Positions 1-8,321 of a stretch of 13,388 nt of DNA are shown here, piece by piece. The notes beneath the pieces were generated by a model, which saw only the letters and a list, made by a program, of their open reading frames with translations, ran no database searches and was not told the DNA's origin. Positions within the stretch are counted from its first letter, which is position 1, and each line of letters opens with the position of its first letter. This DNA is from Clostridiaceae bacterium (lineage in GTDB: Bacteria; Bacillota; Clostridia; Oscillospirales; QAMX01), in the NCBI GenBank assembly GCA_016297585.1, contig JAEDGJ010000065.1:1-13388 (forward strand), given 5' to 3'. Both the position numbers and the translations under genes were made by a program.

Positions 1-1991
1 AACGTCCCTTCCGGACGTGCGACGCGGACGGCGGCGAGTTCATCGGCGGTAAAGCCGAACATCGGCGCGCGCATCGCGGCGGCCAGCGCGATGTCCTGCC
101 GCGGGTTGTCGACGCAGCGCAGCAGCGCCACGGTCAGCTCCACCTCCGGCGTGCGGAACAGATTCCCCTTCCGGTTCGCCAGCGCCGCGGGGATGCCGCG
201 CCGTTCGAGCGCGCCTGCGTATTCGGCCGCGTGCGAGTCGAAGCTGCGCAGCAGGATCGCAAAATCCCCCCACTGCGCGGGACGCACGCCGCCCTCCTTC
301 GCGGCGACGGGATAGCCCTCCCGCACCATCGCGGCGATGCGTGCCGCGGTATATTCCGCCTCCGCCGAGGCTTCGGCCGCGGCCTCCTCCGCAGCGGACC
401 CGTCCGCGGCGTCCGGCGCATCTCCGGCGCCGTCCGGACGCTCGCCGACGAGCACCAGCTCGGTCGCGGTGTCAGCCGTGACTTCCGGGAAGACGCGTCC
501 GGGATGCAGGTACTCCTGCTCCGTATACGCAAGCTCGCCGAGCGCGGGGGAAAAGAGCTTTGCAAACACCCGGTTCGCCGCGTCGAGCACCGCCGGGCGG
601 GAGCGGTAGTTTTCCGACAGGATCACGCGGCGGGGCATCCCCTCCGGCGCTTCGTCGGGATAGCTGCGGTATTTGTCGAGGAAGATGGACGGGTCCGCGA
701 GCCGGAAGCGGTAGATGCTCTGCTTCATGTCGCCGACCATAAAGAGGTTGCCGCGCGCAAGCGACGCAAAAATCGCGTCCTGCACGGCGTTTGTGTCCTG
801 ATATTCGTCGACGAGGATCTCCTCGAAGCTCTCCGCCAGCTCCCGCGCAAGCGCCGTCGGCGCACCGGACGGCGTTTTGAGGAGCCGCAGCGTCAGATGC
901 TCGAGGTCGGAAAAGTCCACGATGCCCCGCCGCCGCTTCGCGTCGGTATACGCGGCGTCGAAGTCGGCGACGAGCGCCATCAGCGCGCCCGCGACCGGCA
1001 GCACCGCCGCCGCGTCCCGCCGGACGTCCGCCGCGCTGCGTGAGAAATCCTTTTTCAGTTCGCCGAGCGCCTCTTTCCAGCCGTCTCGCACGTCGGCGAT
1101 CCGCGCCTTCTCCTCCGGCGGCGCGTTTTTCACCGGCGGCAGGCGTCCCGGCGTCAGCCCGGAAAGCCGCCGCTGCACATCGTCCCAGCCGCCGTTCTCC
1201 ATGCACGCGAGCAGCTCCCCGATCCCCCGCGCTTCCGCCTCCACGGTGCCGCGGTAGCGCGCAAGCTCCGGCGTGCCGTCGATGACGGCCAGCGCCGCGC
1301 CGTAGCGGTCGGCGTGATACTCGAGAAGGCTGCGCGCGTCGGACAGCAGCGCCTCTCCGCAGGCCGTCTGCGCGGGGTCCTTCTCCGCCGCCTCCCGCGC
1401 CAGCTTTACGACGTCCCGCGCCCATTCGTCGGGATCCGGATGCGCGTTCATGCGGGCGTACACGCTCCGCACGATGGAGACGAGCCGCCGGTCGTCGCGC
1501 GCGGCGGCCAGCGCGTCGACCAGCGCCTGAAAGCCGGGGTTTTCCTCCTCATAGCGGGTCTCGATCAGCTCGTCGAGCGTCTTTTCGCGCAGCGCGTCGG
1601 TCTCCGCCTCGTCCGCGACGCGGAAATCGGGCGGCAGTCCCGCCGCCTGAAAATGCTCCCGCAGCAGCGACGAGCAGAAGCCGTGGACGGTCGTCACGCG
1701 CGCGCGCGGCAGCAGCCGGAGCTGACGGCGCAGCCGCCGGTCGTCGGGCGAGGCCGCGGCCGCTTCCGTCAGGCGGTTTGTAAACTTCGCCAGCATCTCC
1801 GACGCTGCCGCGCGGGTAAAGGTCACGACGAGGAAGCGGCTGACGTCGACGCCGTCCTCCGTCACGCGCCGCAGCAGGCGTTCGACGAGCACGGCGGTCT
1901 TGCCGGAGCCCGCCGCCGCGGCCACCAGCACATTGGAGCCGCGCGCCTCGATGGCCGCCAGCTGCCGTTCGTTCCATTTCGGGCTGTTCAA
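1..1991 (-). CDS. addA: AddA, ATP-dependent helicase/nuclease subunit A (3' end cut by window)
   Basis: AddA is the helicase-nuclease subunit of the cytoplasmic AddAB enzyme, which resects double-strand DNA ends to a Chi-like site and prepares them for RecA. About 663 N-terminal codons are present; AddA is usually about 1200 residues, so the rest of the helicase and the C-terminal nuclease lie outside. Superfamily 1A helicase motifs seen: an N-terminal Q-motif-like KWNERQ (5-10), Walker A AAAGSGKT (25-32), DFSDLE before motif II, Walker B VDEYQDT (394-400), VGDMKQ (419-424) and ENYRS (460-464). An Ala/Asp/Glu-rich stretch at about 520-546 looks like a flexible insert. I chose the start at TTG (1989-1991) because it overlaps the addB stop in a TTGA overlap and begins just before the conserved KWN. 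No ATG fits: the first in-frame ATG lies beyond the Walker A. I saw no stop in the rows translated. Translational coupling to addB is inferred. Confidence 0.95.
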   Translation of the reverse strand, partial: MNSPKWNERQLAAIEARGSNVLVAAAAGSGKTAVLVERLLRRVTEDGVDVSRFLVVTFTRAAASEMLAKFTNRLTEAAAASPDDRRLRRQLRLLPRARVTTVHGFCSSLLREHFQAAGLPPDFRVADEAETDALREKTLDELIETRYEEENPGFQALVDALAAARDDRRLVSIVRSVYARMNAHPDPDEWARDVVKLAREAAEKDPAQTACGEALLSDARSLLEYHADRYGAALAVIDGTPELARYRGTVEAEARGIGELLACMENGGWDDVQRRLSGLTPGRLPPVKNAPPEEKARIADVRDGWKEALGELKKDFSRSAADVRRDAAAVLPVAGALMALVADFDAAYTDAKRRRGIVDFSDLEHLTLRLLKTPSGAPTALARELAESFEEILVDEYQDTNAVQDAIFASLARGNLFMVGDMKQSIYRFRLADPSIFLDKYRSYPDEAPEGMPRRVILSENYRSRPAVLDAANRVFAKLFSPALGELAYTEQEYLHPGRVFPEVTADTATELVLVGERPDGAGDAPDAADGSAAEEAAAEASAEAEYTAARIAAMVREGYPVAAKEGGVRPAQWGDFAILLRSFDSHAAEYAGALERRGIPAALANRKGNLFRTPEVELTVALLRCVDNPRQDIALAAAMRAPMFGFTADELAAVRVARPEGT

Positions 1992-4900
1992 TCCGTTTCC
2001 CCTCCGATCTTCTGAAAGAATGCGTCGCGCGAAAGCGCGCCCGGCCGGCGCGGCTGCTCCAGCGACTCGTCAAAGCGGCAGACCGCGTGATACGGGCACA
2101 GCGCGCAGGCCGGATAGCCGTTTTTCGGCACGATGGGGCTCGCGTCGTTGTCCCCGCCGGCAAGTCCCCGTCCCATTTCGCGGAGCATTCTGCGCACATG
2201 GCGCTCCAGCGACCGGAACTGCTCGGGCGAGGCGACGGGGGAGCCTGCGCGCGGCGCGCCGGTCTTCGTGAATTTCACGGGGATCCTCACCCCGCGCGCG
2301 TCCGGCTCCATCGCATGCAGCAGCTCTGCGTCGTCGGCGAGCAGCCCCGTGCGGCTGTTTTTCTTCGCGACGGCGGCGCGCAGCTCCTCCTCATCCTCCG
2401 GATACGCGGGCAGGGAAAGGATCGGAGAGCCGACCGGCGCATACAGCACCCCCGCCGGCACCAGCGGCGTGCCGGGCGGCAGCTCCGGATGCAGCTCCCG
2501 GTACCGCGCGGCGCGTTCCTCGAGCACAAAGAGGTACAGCACGAGCTGCAGCCCCAGTCCCGCGTCGATGTCGGCGTACGAAAACGCCTTCACGGCGCTT
2601 TTATAGTCCACGACGCGCACATAGAGCTTCCCGTCCCGGTACATCCCGTCCACACGGTCGACTTTGCCGGACAGCGTCGCCGTCACGCCGTTCCCGAGCG
2701 GAATTTCGACGCTGCCGAGGACGTCGTGCGAGGAAAACGTAAGCTCGAAGTCATACGGTTCGAACAGGCAGACGGAAAACTCGTCACAGAGATCGGCAAT
2801 GAGCACGTCGAGGCTGTCGCGCACGCGGGAAAAGAGAAAACGGAAGCGCGCGGTCTGGCGCGAAAGCCCGCCGAGCTTTTCCTCCGCGTAGACCTCGCTC
2901 CAGTACCGCCCCCGCGCCTGCACCGCCGCCTTCGGTGCGTCGCGCCAGGAAAGATAGTTGTCGTGCACGTCGCGCGCGGTGTGCTCCAGCACGAAATGCA
3001 GGAACGAGCCCGACTCCAGCCCGTCGAAATCGGCGGGACGGCGCTCGTCGAGCCGCAGTCCGCTCCCCGCAAAATAGCGGTAGCGGCAGGAGAAAAACAG
3101 GTCGACGCCCGTCGCGGACAGCCGCGGACGCTTTCCGTACAGCGCCTGACGCAGCGCGCGCGACGCGACCGGACCGCGCGGCAGTGCGGCGCCCTCCTCC
3201 AGCCGCCGCAGCCGGGACGCATACGGCTCATGCCGCTCCATCCACTCGCGCGCCGCACGCGCCTGCGCCGTCTGTCCCGCGAGCGCGGTCTCCGCCGCGG
3301 GCAGCGCCGCCGCGAGTCCCGCGTCCGTCTCCCCGCGCTCCGTCTCGAACGGCGCGCCGGGCAGCAGCGTCCGGATGCGGGCAAACGCCGGCGATTCGCG
3401 CGTCTCCCCCTCGTCGTTTGCGGGATAGGAGATCCACAGCCGCACGTCGGGCGCCGACACGGCCGCGTAGAGCGCAAAGCGCTGCGCCTGCTCCCGGGTG
3501 TCGGGCGTGGCGGACAGCTCCAGCCCCATCGTGTCGAGCCGCTCCCGCTCGGCGTCCGAGAGCAGTCCCCCGCCCTCGCCCGTGCCCGGATAAGCGGCGT
3601 CGGTCATGCCGAGGATGAAAACGGCGCGGAACGCGCGGGACTGGACGCTCTCGAGCGGCCCGATGTGCACACGGTCGAGCGACGACGGGATCACGCCGAC
3701 GCTGTACTGCGACAGCGTCAGCCGGAACAGCGCCGCAAACGTCCGCGCGTCGACGGCGCGCTCCCCGACCGCGCCGGCAAAGCTGTCGAGCGCGCGGCAG
3801 AGCACGTCCCAGAGCTGACGGTACAGATCGGTGCCCGCGCGGTCGGCGGCGCGTTCGCATCCGGCGGCGCGTTCCTCGCAGGTCTGCGGCAGGCGCACCT
3901 CCTCGAGAAAATCGTAGAGCGCGCGCGCCTTTTCGATCGCGGGCGTCGTGCCGCCGATGCCCTCCCGCAGGCGCACGAGCGGCTCCCGGACGCGCTCGCG
4001 CAGCTCGTTGAGCGCGGCAAGCCGCACAGCCGCTTCCTCGTCCAGCGGACGCGCCGTGCCGTCGGGATGCCCCGTCCACGGCGACGCGGACGAAAAGCTG
4101 CGGATCTTGCGGACAAGGCAGTAGTTTTCGATCCGATCGATCTCGTCGTGGGAAAGCGGCGTCAGGCCGGTTTTCAGCCAGGCGAGCACGTCCTCCGTCT
4201 CCATCCCGCCCGCCGCCGCGTCAAGCGCGGTCACGGCCAGCGCGCAGACGGGCGTCGCGAGCAGATCCGTTTTCTCGGACAGGAAATACGGCACGCCGCA
4301 GCGCTCGAGCGTCGCGGTCAGCGTCTGCGCATAGCTGCCCGGCGCAGGCGACACGACGGCGCAGTCGCGGAACCGCAGCCGCTTCTCCCGCACCAGCCGC
4401 AGGAGCTCCGCCGCCGCCGCCGCGCACTCCGACGGCACGTTCCGCGCGGCGTACAGCCGCACCGCCGGGCACTCTCCCTCGTACGACGGCGCGCCGTAGT
4501 CCTCGAGCGACGCTTCCAGCACGGCGACATCCCCCGGCCGCGCGGGGGCGCCGTCCAGATACACAAGCCTTGCCGCGTGTCCGCTGCTCTCCGCCGCGCG
4601 GAGCATCCACGCCGCGGTGCGCATCGGGTGCGCGAAGACGGAATCCTCGTCGGGCGCGAGGCTGGAGCCGGAAAACGCCGCGAACACGTCCCGGCACTGC
4701 GCGAAGATCACGTCGATCAGCGCGCGTTCCCGGGGCGTAAAGCCCTCGAAGCCGTCAAAAAAGACGGTCTTTCCCGTAAAAAAGCCGCACTTCACCGCCA
4801 GCGCCGCCGCACGCTCCAGCGCGTCGCGCGGATCGGCCAGCGCCGCACGGACGTTTTCCTCGTAGAACGCGAACAGCGCCGCGAGATCGGAGAGCTTGTC

Positions 4901-5368
4901 CCGCAGCTCGCCCGAGCAGCTTCCCGCCAGCTCGGCAAGCCTTTCCGGCCCCGCACAGCCCGCCGCGCACTCGTCGTAGAACGCCAGAAAGCTCTCCAGC
5001 GTCGTGCAGGAGCGCGGCATCCGCGTGTAGATCTTCGCCGCGCGCCGCAGCCGCTCGAACGCGCCGTACATCAGGAGGATGCGCGCGCCGTCGTCGGGCG
5101 CATGGAGCGCCAGTCCCCCCGCCGCGCAGAAGATCTTGTGCGCGAGCCTGCGGAAGGTCACGACCTCGCAGCAGGCGGACGCCCGGTCCCCCAGCGCCGC
5201 GGCGAGCCGTCTCTCCGTCATATGCGACGCCGTCTCCGGCACGAGAAACAGCGCGCCCTCCGCGTCATTCTTGCCGTCCGCGCAGACGGCGTCCGCGTAT
5301 TCCCGCGCAAAATCCAGCAGCTTCTGCGTTTTTCCCGTTCCCGCGCGTCCGTATACGGCGGTCAGCAT
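1988..5368 (-). CDS. addB: AddB, ATP-dependent nuclease subunit B
   Basis: AddB is the partner of AddA. It carries an inactivated helicase fold, recognises Chi-like sites and supplies a second RecB-type nuclease that cuts the 5' strand. The 1126 residues compare well with about 1160 for Bacillus AddB. Visible: Walker A GRAGTGKT (7-14); a nuclease core with VDYKS (D921, Y922, K923) followed by QLVLYLF; and the four cysteines of the AddB iron-sulfur cluster, one ahead of the nuclease domain (C761 in FSCRYRYF) and three at the end (C1088-x2-C1091-x5-C1097). All key residues are present, so the protein should be active. The start is supported by a GGGAGG site at 5377-5382, 8 nt before the ATG. 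The gene follows the rnpB terminator and no -10 box is visible between them. Expression may come from read-through; this is inference. A very long open frame on the opposite strand is a codon-bias shadow. Confidence 0.97.
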   Translation of the reverse strand: MLTAVYGRAGTGKTQKLLDFAREYADAVCADGKNDAEGALFLVPETASHMTERRLAAALGDRASACCEVVTFRRLAHKIFCAAGGLALHAPDDGARILLMYGAFERLRRAAKIYTRMPRSCTTLESFLAFYDECAAGCAGPERLAELAGSCSGELRDKLSDLAALFAFYEENVRAALADPRDALERAAALAVKCGFFTGKTVFFDGFEGFTPRERALIDVIFAQCRDVFAAFSGSSLAPDEDSVFAHPMRTAAWMLRAAESSGHAARLVYLDGAPARPGDVAVLEASLEDYGAPSYEGECPAVRLYAARNVPSECAAAAAELLRLVREKRLRFRDCAVVSPAPGSYAQTLTATLERCGVPYFLSEKTDLLATPVCALAVTALDAAAGGMETEDVLAWLKTGLTPLSHDEIDRIENYCLVRKIRSFSSASPWTGHPDGTARPLDEEAAVRLAALNELRERVREPLVRLREGIGGTTPAIEKARALYDFLEEVRLPQTCEERAAGCERAADRAGTDLYRQLWDVLCRALDSFAGAVGERAVDARTFAALFRLTLSQYSVGVIPSSLDRVHIGPLESVQSRAFRAVFILGMTDAAYPGTGEGGGLLSDAERERLDTMGLELSATPDTREQAQRFALYAAVSAPDVRLWISYPANDEGETRESPAFARIRTLLPGAPFETERGETDAGLAAALPAAETALAGQTAQARAAREWMERHEPYASRLRRLEEGAALPRGPVASRALRQALYGKRPRLSATGVDLFFSCRYRYFAGSGLRLDERRPADFDGLESGSFLHFVLEHTARDVHDNYLSWRDAPKAAVQARGRYWSEVYAEEKLGGLSRQTARFRFLFSRVRDSLDVLIADLCDEFSVCLFEPYDFELTFSSHDVLGSVEIPLGNGVTATLSGKVDRVDGMYRDGKLYVRVVDYKSAVKAFSYADIDAGLGLQLVLYLFVLEERAARYRELHPELPPGTPLVPAGVLYAPVGSPILSLPAYPEDEEELRAAVAKKNSRTGLLADDAELLHAMEPDARGVRIPVKFTKTGAPRAGSPVASPEQFRSLERHVRRMLREMGRGLAGGDNDASPIVPKNGYPACALCPYHAVCRFDESLEQPRRPGALSRDAFFQKIGGETD

Positions 5369-5400
5369 CCGCGTTTCCTCCCTTTTTCGTCCGGTTTGTC

Positions 5401-5458
5401 AAAAAACGCCCTTTTTCTCCGAAAAGCGAACCTTTCTTTCGGGAAAAACGGCGTTTTT
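5401..5458 (-). terminator. Long imperfect hairpin terminator downstream of rnpB
   Basis: On the minus strand a 58-nt imperfect palindrome follows rnpB. The outer arms AAAAACGCC (5450-5458) and GGCGTTTTT (5402-5410) are perfect complements. After a C-C mismatch, the inner arms 5412-5417 and 5443-5448 pair, and 5419-5424 pairs with 5437-5442 across a single bulged base. The right arm runs out as a T-tract on the minus strand, as expected of an intrinsic terminator. The plus strand also ends in T residues after 5453, so it could act in both directions. It lies 10 nt past the rnpB P1 helix and 32 nt before addB. Efficiency cannot be judged by eye. Confidence 0.8.
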
Positions 5459-5468
5459 GTCTTTTTAT

Positions 5469-5857
5469 GTGTGAGCATGTCCTGTAAGCCGGGTTCTGTT
5501 GAAAACGATCATCTATCTGGGACCGCTGTTGCCAGCGTGCCTCATGCCACCCCTGAGGAATCCGCGCGCCGGGCCGGCGCGTCGCATATGCTGCGAGTTC
5601 CCCGTCACGGTGTTGCTTCGGATAGAGTTTACAGGACCGCTTCGTCTCCGAGCGGCCGGTGAGCTCTTACCTCGCCTTTCCACCCTTACCTTTTTCCCCC
5701 GCTGACGCGGGAAAATAAGGCGGTATCTCTCTGTTGCACTTGTCCGGAGGTTACCCTCGGCGGGCGTTACCCGTTATCCTGCCCTGTGAAGCCCGGACTT
5801 TCCTCATCCGACGGCCTTTCGACCCTGCCGGACGCGATCGTTCGGACATGCTCCCAC
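5469..5857 (-). ncRNA. rnpB: RNase P RNA, bacterial type A
   Basis: This is the catalytic RNA of ribonuclease P, which removes 5' leaders from tRNA precursors together with the RnpA protein. On the minus strand it contains the universal 5' block GAGGAAAGTCCGGGC (5791-5805), then GGGCAGG and GGTAACGCC, the AGTGCAACAGAGAG block, AAGGTAAGGGTGGAAAGG, and the 3' block ACAGAACCCGGCTTACAGG (5481-5499). Helix P1 closes the molecule: GAGCATGTCC (5844-5853) pairs with GGACATGCTC (5473-5482), and the pairing extends to G5857-C5469 with one mismatch. A GGGTGGC segment (about 5546-5552) fits loop L15, which binds the tRNA 3' CCA. The arrangement of blocks matches the ancestral A type rather than the Bacillus B type. 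The ends are set from P1 and from the promoter spacing, so they are good to a few bases. Short open frames inside it are spurious. Confidence 0.97.
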
Positions 5858-5863
5858 TTTTTT

Positions 5864-5892
5864 ATTATACTACGCCCCGCGGGTCTTGTCAA
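5864..5892 (-). promoter_or_regulatory. Consensus sigma-A promoter of rnpB
   Basis: On the minus strand a perfect -35 box TTGACA (5887-5892) and a perfect -10 box TATAAT (5864-5869) are separated by exactly 17 bases. After the -10 there are six A residues and then G5857, the predicted transcription start and first base of the P1 helix. The -35 box begins one base after the mutS2 stop codon (5894-5896). A match this exact indicates strong constitutive transcription, as expected for an abundant stable RNA. The start site itself is inferred from spacing. Confidence 0.93.
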
Positions 5893-5893
5893 C

Positions 5894-8272
5894 TCATTTC
5901 AGCTCGACGATCGTCACGCCGAGGTCGCCCTCGCCGTACCGCCCGAGCCGGAAGCTCGCGACGCGCCGGTCCTTTTTCAGCGCGTCCTGCACCGCATTGC
6001 GCAGGATGCCGGTGCCCTTGCCGTGGATGACCGTCAGCGTCTTGAGGTTTGCCATCGCCGACGTGTCGAGGAAGCGCTCCAGCACCATGACCCCCTCGTC
6101 GGCGTTCATGCCGCGCAGATCGACCGACGTTTCGGCGCGCATCGTCGCGCTCGCGGCCTGCACGGCGGCCTTTACGACCTTCTTCGTCTCGGCCGCGGCC
6201 TCGCTCTCCACAAGCTGCACGTCCTCGGGCTTTGCGGTGATCTGTAAAATGCCCGCCTGCAGCTTCAGCTTCTTGCCGCTGATCTCCAGCACCGTCGCCC
6301 GGTTGCCCGTCGCGAGCAGCTCCACGGTATCCCCGACGCGGATCGGACGGCGGTTCTCCGCCGTGCGCCGCTTCGGCTCCGGACGCGCACCCGCCTTCGC
6401 CTCGTTGAGCACCCGTCCGACCGCCGCGCGCGCTTCCATCAGGTTCTTCGAATACGCGTCCGCCGCCGCGGTACGTCGCATCTCGTCCAGCTCGTCGTAC
6501 ACGAGCTGCGCCGCGGCACGCGCTTCCTCGATGACCTCCTGCGCCTTCCTCTGCGCGGCCTCCAGCTCCCGCTGCCGGTCGCGTTCGAGATTCGCAAGCG
6601 CCCCGGACGCCTTTTTGCGGTCCTCGTCGGCACGGCGGCGCAGCTCCCTGGCCTCCGCGCGCTCGCGTTCCATCGCCTGACGCTCCCGCTCGAGCTTTGC
6701 GAGCACGTCCTCAAACTGCACGTTCTCGGTCTTCAAGGATTCCTTCGCCGCGGCGACGATCTCGTCCGGCAGCCCGAGCCGCTTCGAGATCGCGAACGCG
6801 TTCGACTTGCCCGGCACGCCGATGAGCAGCCGGTAGGTCGGCCGCAGCGTCTCGATGTTGAATTCGCACGCCGCGTTCTCGACGCCCGCGGTCGTCAGCG
6901 CGTAGGACTTCAGCTCCGCGTAGTGCGTCGTCGCGAGCACCCGCGCGCCGCGGCTGCGGATGTGCTCGATGATCGCGATGGCGAGCGCCGCGCCCTCGAC
7001 CGGGTCGGTCCCCGCGCCCAGCTCGTCAAAGAGCACCATCGAGCGGTCATTAAGCTCGCCTAAAATGCCGACGATGTTCGTCATATGGGACGAAAACGTC
7101 GAAAGCGACTGCGAAATGCTCTGTTCGTCGCCGATATCGGCGAAGATCCGCGAAAAGACGGAGACGCGGCTGTCGTATTCGGCGGGGATATGCAGGCCGC
7201 ACATCGCCATGAGGGTCAAAAGCCCCATCGTCTTGAGCGCGACGGTCTTGCCGCCGGTGTTGGGACCGGTGATGACGAGGGTATCGAAGCCGTCTCCGAC
7301 GCGGATGTCGATCGGCACGGCGGTATCTTTGGGCAGCAGCGGATGCCGCGCGCGGCGCAGCACGACGGCGCCGTCCTCGCCGAGGATGGGCGGCTGGCCG
7401 TCGATCGCGAGCGCGAAACGCGCGCGGGCGAAGATGACGTCGAGCGCGGTCAGGATGCGGTAGTCGTCGAACAGGCCGGACGCAAACTGCGCGACCTCGT
7501 CGGAAAGCTCGGCGAGGATGCGGTCGATCTCCTTCTGCTCCTTCGACGCGAGGATGCGCAGCTCGTTGTTGGCCTCGACGACGGCGTTGGGCTCGATGTA
7601 GACGGTCTGGCCGGACGCGGAGACGTCGTGCACGAGGCCCGGAAACGCGTTTTTGCATTCGATCTTGACCGGCACGACATAGCGGTCGCCCCGGATGGTG
7701 ACGATGTTCTCCTGCAGGAGCTTCGCGTACGACGGCGAGGAGATGATGCGGTGCAGCGTCTCGCGCACGCGGGCGTTGGCGGCGCGGATCTGGCGGCGAA
7801 TGGAGGCGAGCTCCGGCGACGCGTTGTCGGCGATCTCCTCCTCGCCGAGCACGCACTGCGAGATGCGCTCCTCGAGAAATTTGTTCGCGCCGAGCGCCTT
7901 GAAATAGTGGTCGACGGACGTCGGCGGCGCGTCGTCGCGGCGGTCGGTGTTCAGCCACGCCTTCGTGTCGCGCGCGGTGCGCAGAAACGCCGCGATGCGC
8001 AGCAGCTCCGGCGGATGCAGCAGACCGCCTCTCTCGGCGCGTCCGACGCTCTCGGTGATGTCCTTCAGTCCCGAAAAGCCTGGCGCCGGGCGCGTCGCCA
8101 TCAGGGACAGCGCGTCCTGCGTCTCGCGCATGGAACGCTGCATATCCTCGATATGCGGCAGCGGCACAAGGCCGCGGCACTGCTCCTTCGCGGCGTCGGA
8201 GACGGCGTATTCGGCCAGCATGTCGAGTACGCGCGGCAGCTCCAGCGTCTGGATGGATTTTTCGTATATCAT
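5894..8272 (-). CDS. mutS2: MutS2 (RqcU), MutS-family ATPase with C-terminal Smr domain
   Basis: MutS2 is a cytoplasmic homodimeric ATPase that lacks the mismatch-recognition domain of MutS. Members have been linked to control of homologous recombination, and in Bacillus to splitting of collided ribosomes. From the chosen start (792 residues; Bacillus MutS2 is about 785), the order is: N-terminal lever/clamp region; ABC-type ATPase with Walker A GPNTGGKT (336-343), an SQSLSTFSSHM signature-like segment and Walker B LFDELGAGTDP (D416, E417); a long Glu/Arg/Lys-rich coiled coil; a KOW-like segment (RVGDTVELLATG); and the Smr domain with DLRG (718-721) and HGKGTG (750-755). All motifs are intact. 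An upstream ATG at 8287 is in frame but has no ribosome binding site, whereas ATG 8272 has GGGAG 8 nt before it. The gene lies 49 nt after the SGNH hydrolase and abuts the rnpB promoter. Confidence 0.96.
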   Translation of the reverse strand: MIYEKSIQTLELPRVLDMLAEYAVSDAAKEQCRGLVPLPHIEDMQRSMRETQDALSLMATRPAPGFSGLKDITESVGRAERGGLLHPPELLRIAAFLRTARDTKAWLNTDRRDDAPPTSVDHYFKALGANKFLEERISQCVLGEEEIADNASPELASIRRQIRAANARVRETLHRIISSPSYAKLLQENIVTIRGDRYVVPVKIECKNAFPGLVHDVSASGQTVYIEPNAVVEANNELRILASKEQKEIDRILAELSDEVAQFASGLFDDYRILTALDVIFARARFALAIDGQPPILGEDGAVVLRRARHPLLPKDTAVPIDIRVGDGFDTLVITGPNTGGKTVALKTMGLLTLMAMCGLHIPAEYDSRVSVFSRIFADIGDEQSISQSLSTFSSHMTNIVGILGELNDRSMVLFDELGAGTDPVEGAALAIAIIEHIRSRGARVLATTHYAELKSYALTTAGVENAACEFNIETLRPTYRLLIGVPGKSNAFAISKRLGLPDEIVAAAKESLKTENVQFEDVLAKLERERQAMERERAEARELRRRADEDRKKASGALANLERDRQRELEAAQRKAQEVIEEARAAAQLVYDELDEMRRTAAADAYSKNLMEARAAVGRVLNEAKAGARPEPKRRTAENRRPIRVGDTVELLATGNRATVLEISGKKLKLQAGILQITAKPEDVQLVESEAAAETKKVVKAAVQAASATMRAETSVDLRGMNADEGVMVLERFLDTSAMANLKTLTVIHGKGTGILRNAVQDALKKDRRVASFRLGRYGEGDLGVTIVELK

Positions 8273-8280
8273 AAAATGAA

Positions 8281-8285
8281 CTCCC
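8281..8285 (-). promoter_or_regulatory. Ribosome binding site deciding the mutS2 start
   Basis: GGGAG on the minus strand lies 8 nt before the ATG at 8272. It overlaps the first codons of the alternative longer frame that begins at 8287, so the longer start would bury its own strongest Shine-Dalgarno sequence. The addB gene in this window has GGGAGG at the same 8-nt spacing, which supports the shorter mutS2 start. Confidence 0.75.
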
Positions 8286-8321
8286 ATTTATAGCAAAAAA
8301 TCGGGTCTTTCGTCTCGTTTT

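Noticed and set aside
361..435. Low-complexity Ala/Asp/Glu-rich stretch in addA, as a possible repeat or frameshift scar.
   Set aside because: The frame stays correct on both sides and the stretch sits in a variable insert of the helicase; it is not a tandem DNA repeat.
5397..5402. TTGACA on the minus strand just after the rnpB terminator, as a possible addB promoter.
   Set aside because: At 16-18 nt downstream there is only the ribosome binding site region (AGGAAA), with no -10-like box. The hexamer is part of the hairpin arm and its flank.
2087..5662. A 1191-codon open frame on the plus strand opposite addB and running into rnpB.
   Set aside because: It is Arg/His/Gln-rich with no recognisable domain and lies antisense to an intact AddB with all motifs. 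It then crosses a structured RNA gene. GC-rich codon use that avoids TTA, CTA and TCA on the coding strand leaves the opposite frame open by default.
5499..5705. Short plus-strand frames inside the rnpB region.
   Set aside because: The region is fully explained by RNase P RNA on the minus strand, with conserved blocks and a closed P1 helix.
7085..8293. A 402-codon plus-strand frame opposite mutS2.
   Set aside because: Same explanation: the minus-strand MutS2 carries full Walker, coiled-coil and Smr motifs, while the plus-strand product is low-complexity and unlike any family I know.
8287..8296. Extended -10-like TGCTATAAA on the minus strand before mutS2.
   Set aside because: No -35 partner is present, and a start 6-7 nt downstream would fall inside the GGGAG ribosome binding site and remove it from the transcript.
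8288..8321. A-rich and T-rich runs around CGAGACGAAAGACCCG, as a possible terminator between the SGNH gene and mutS2.
   Set aside because: The GC core does not pair with itself; only the A and T runs could pair, which is too weak for an intrinsic terminator.
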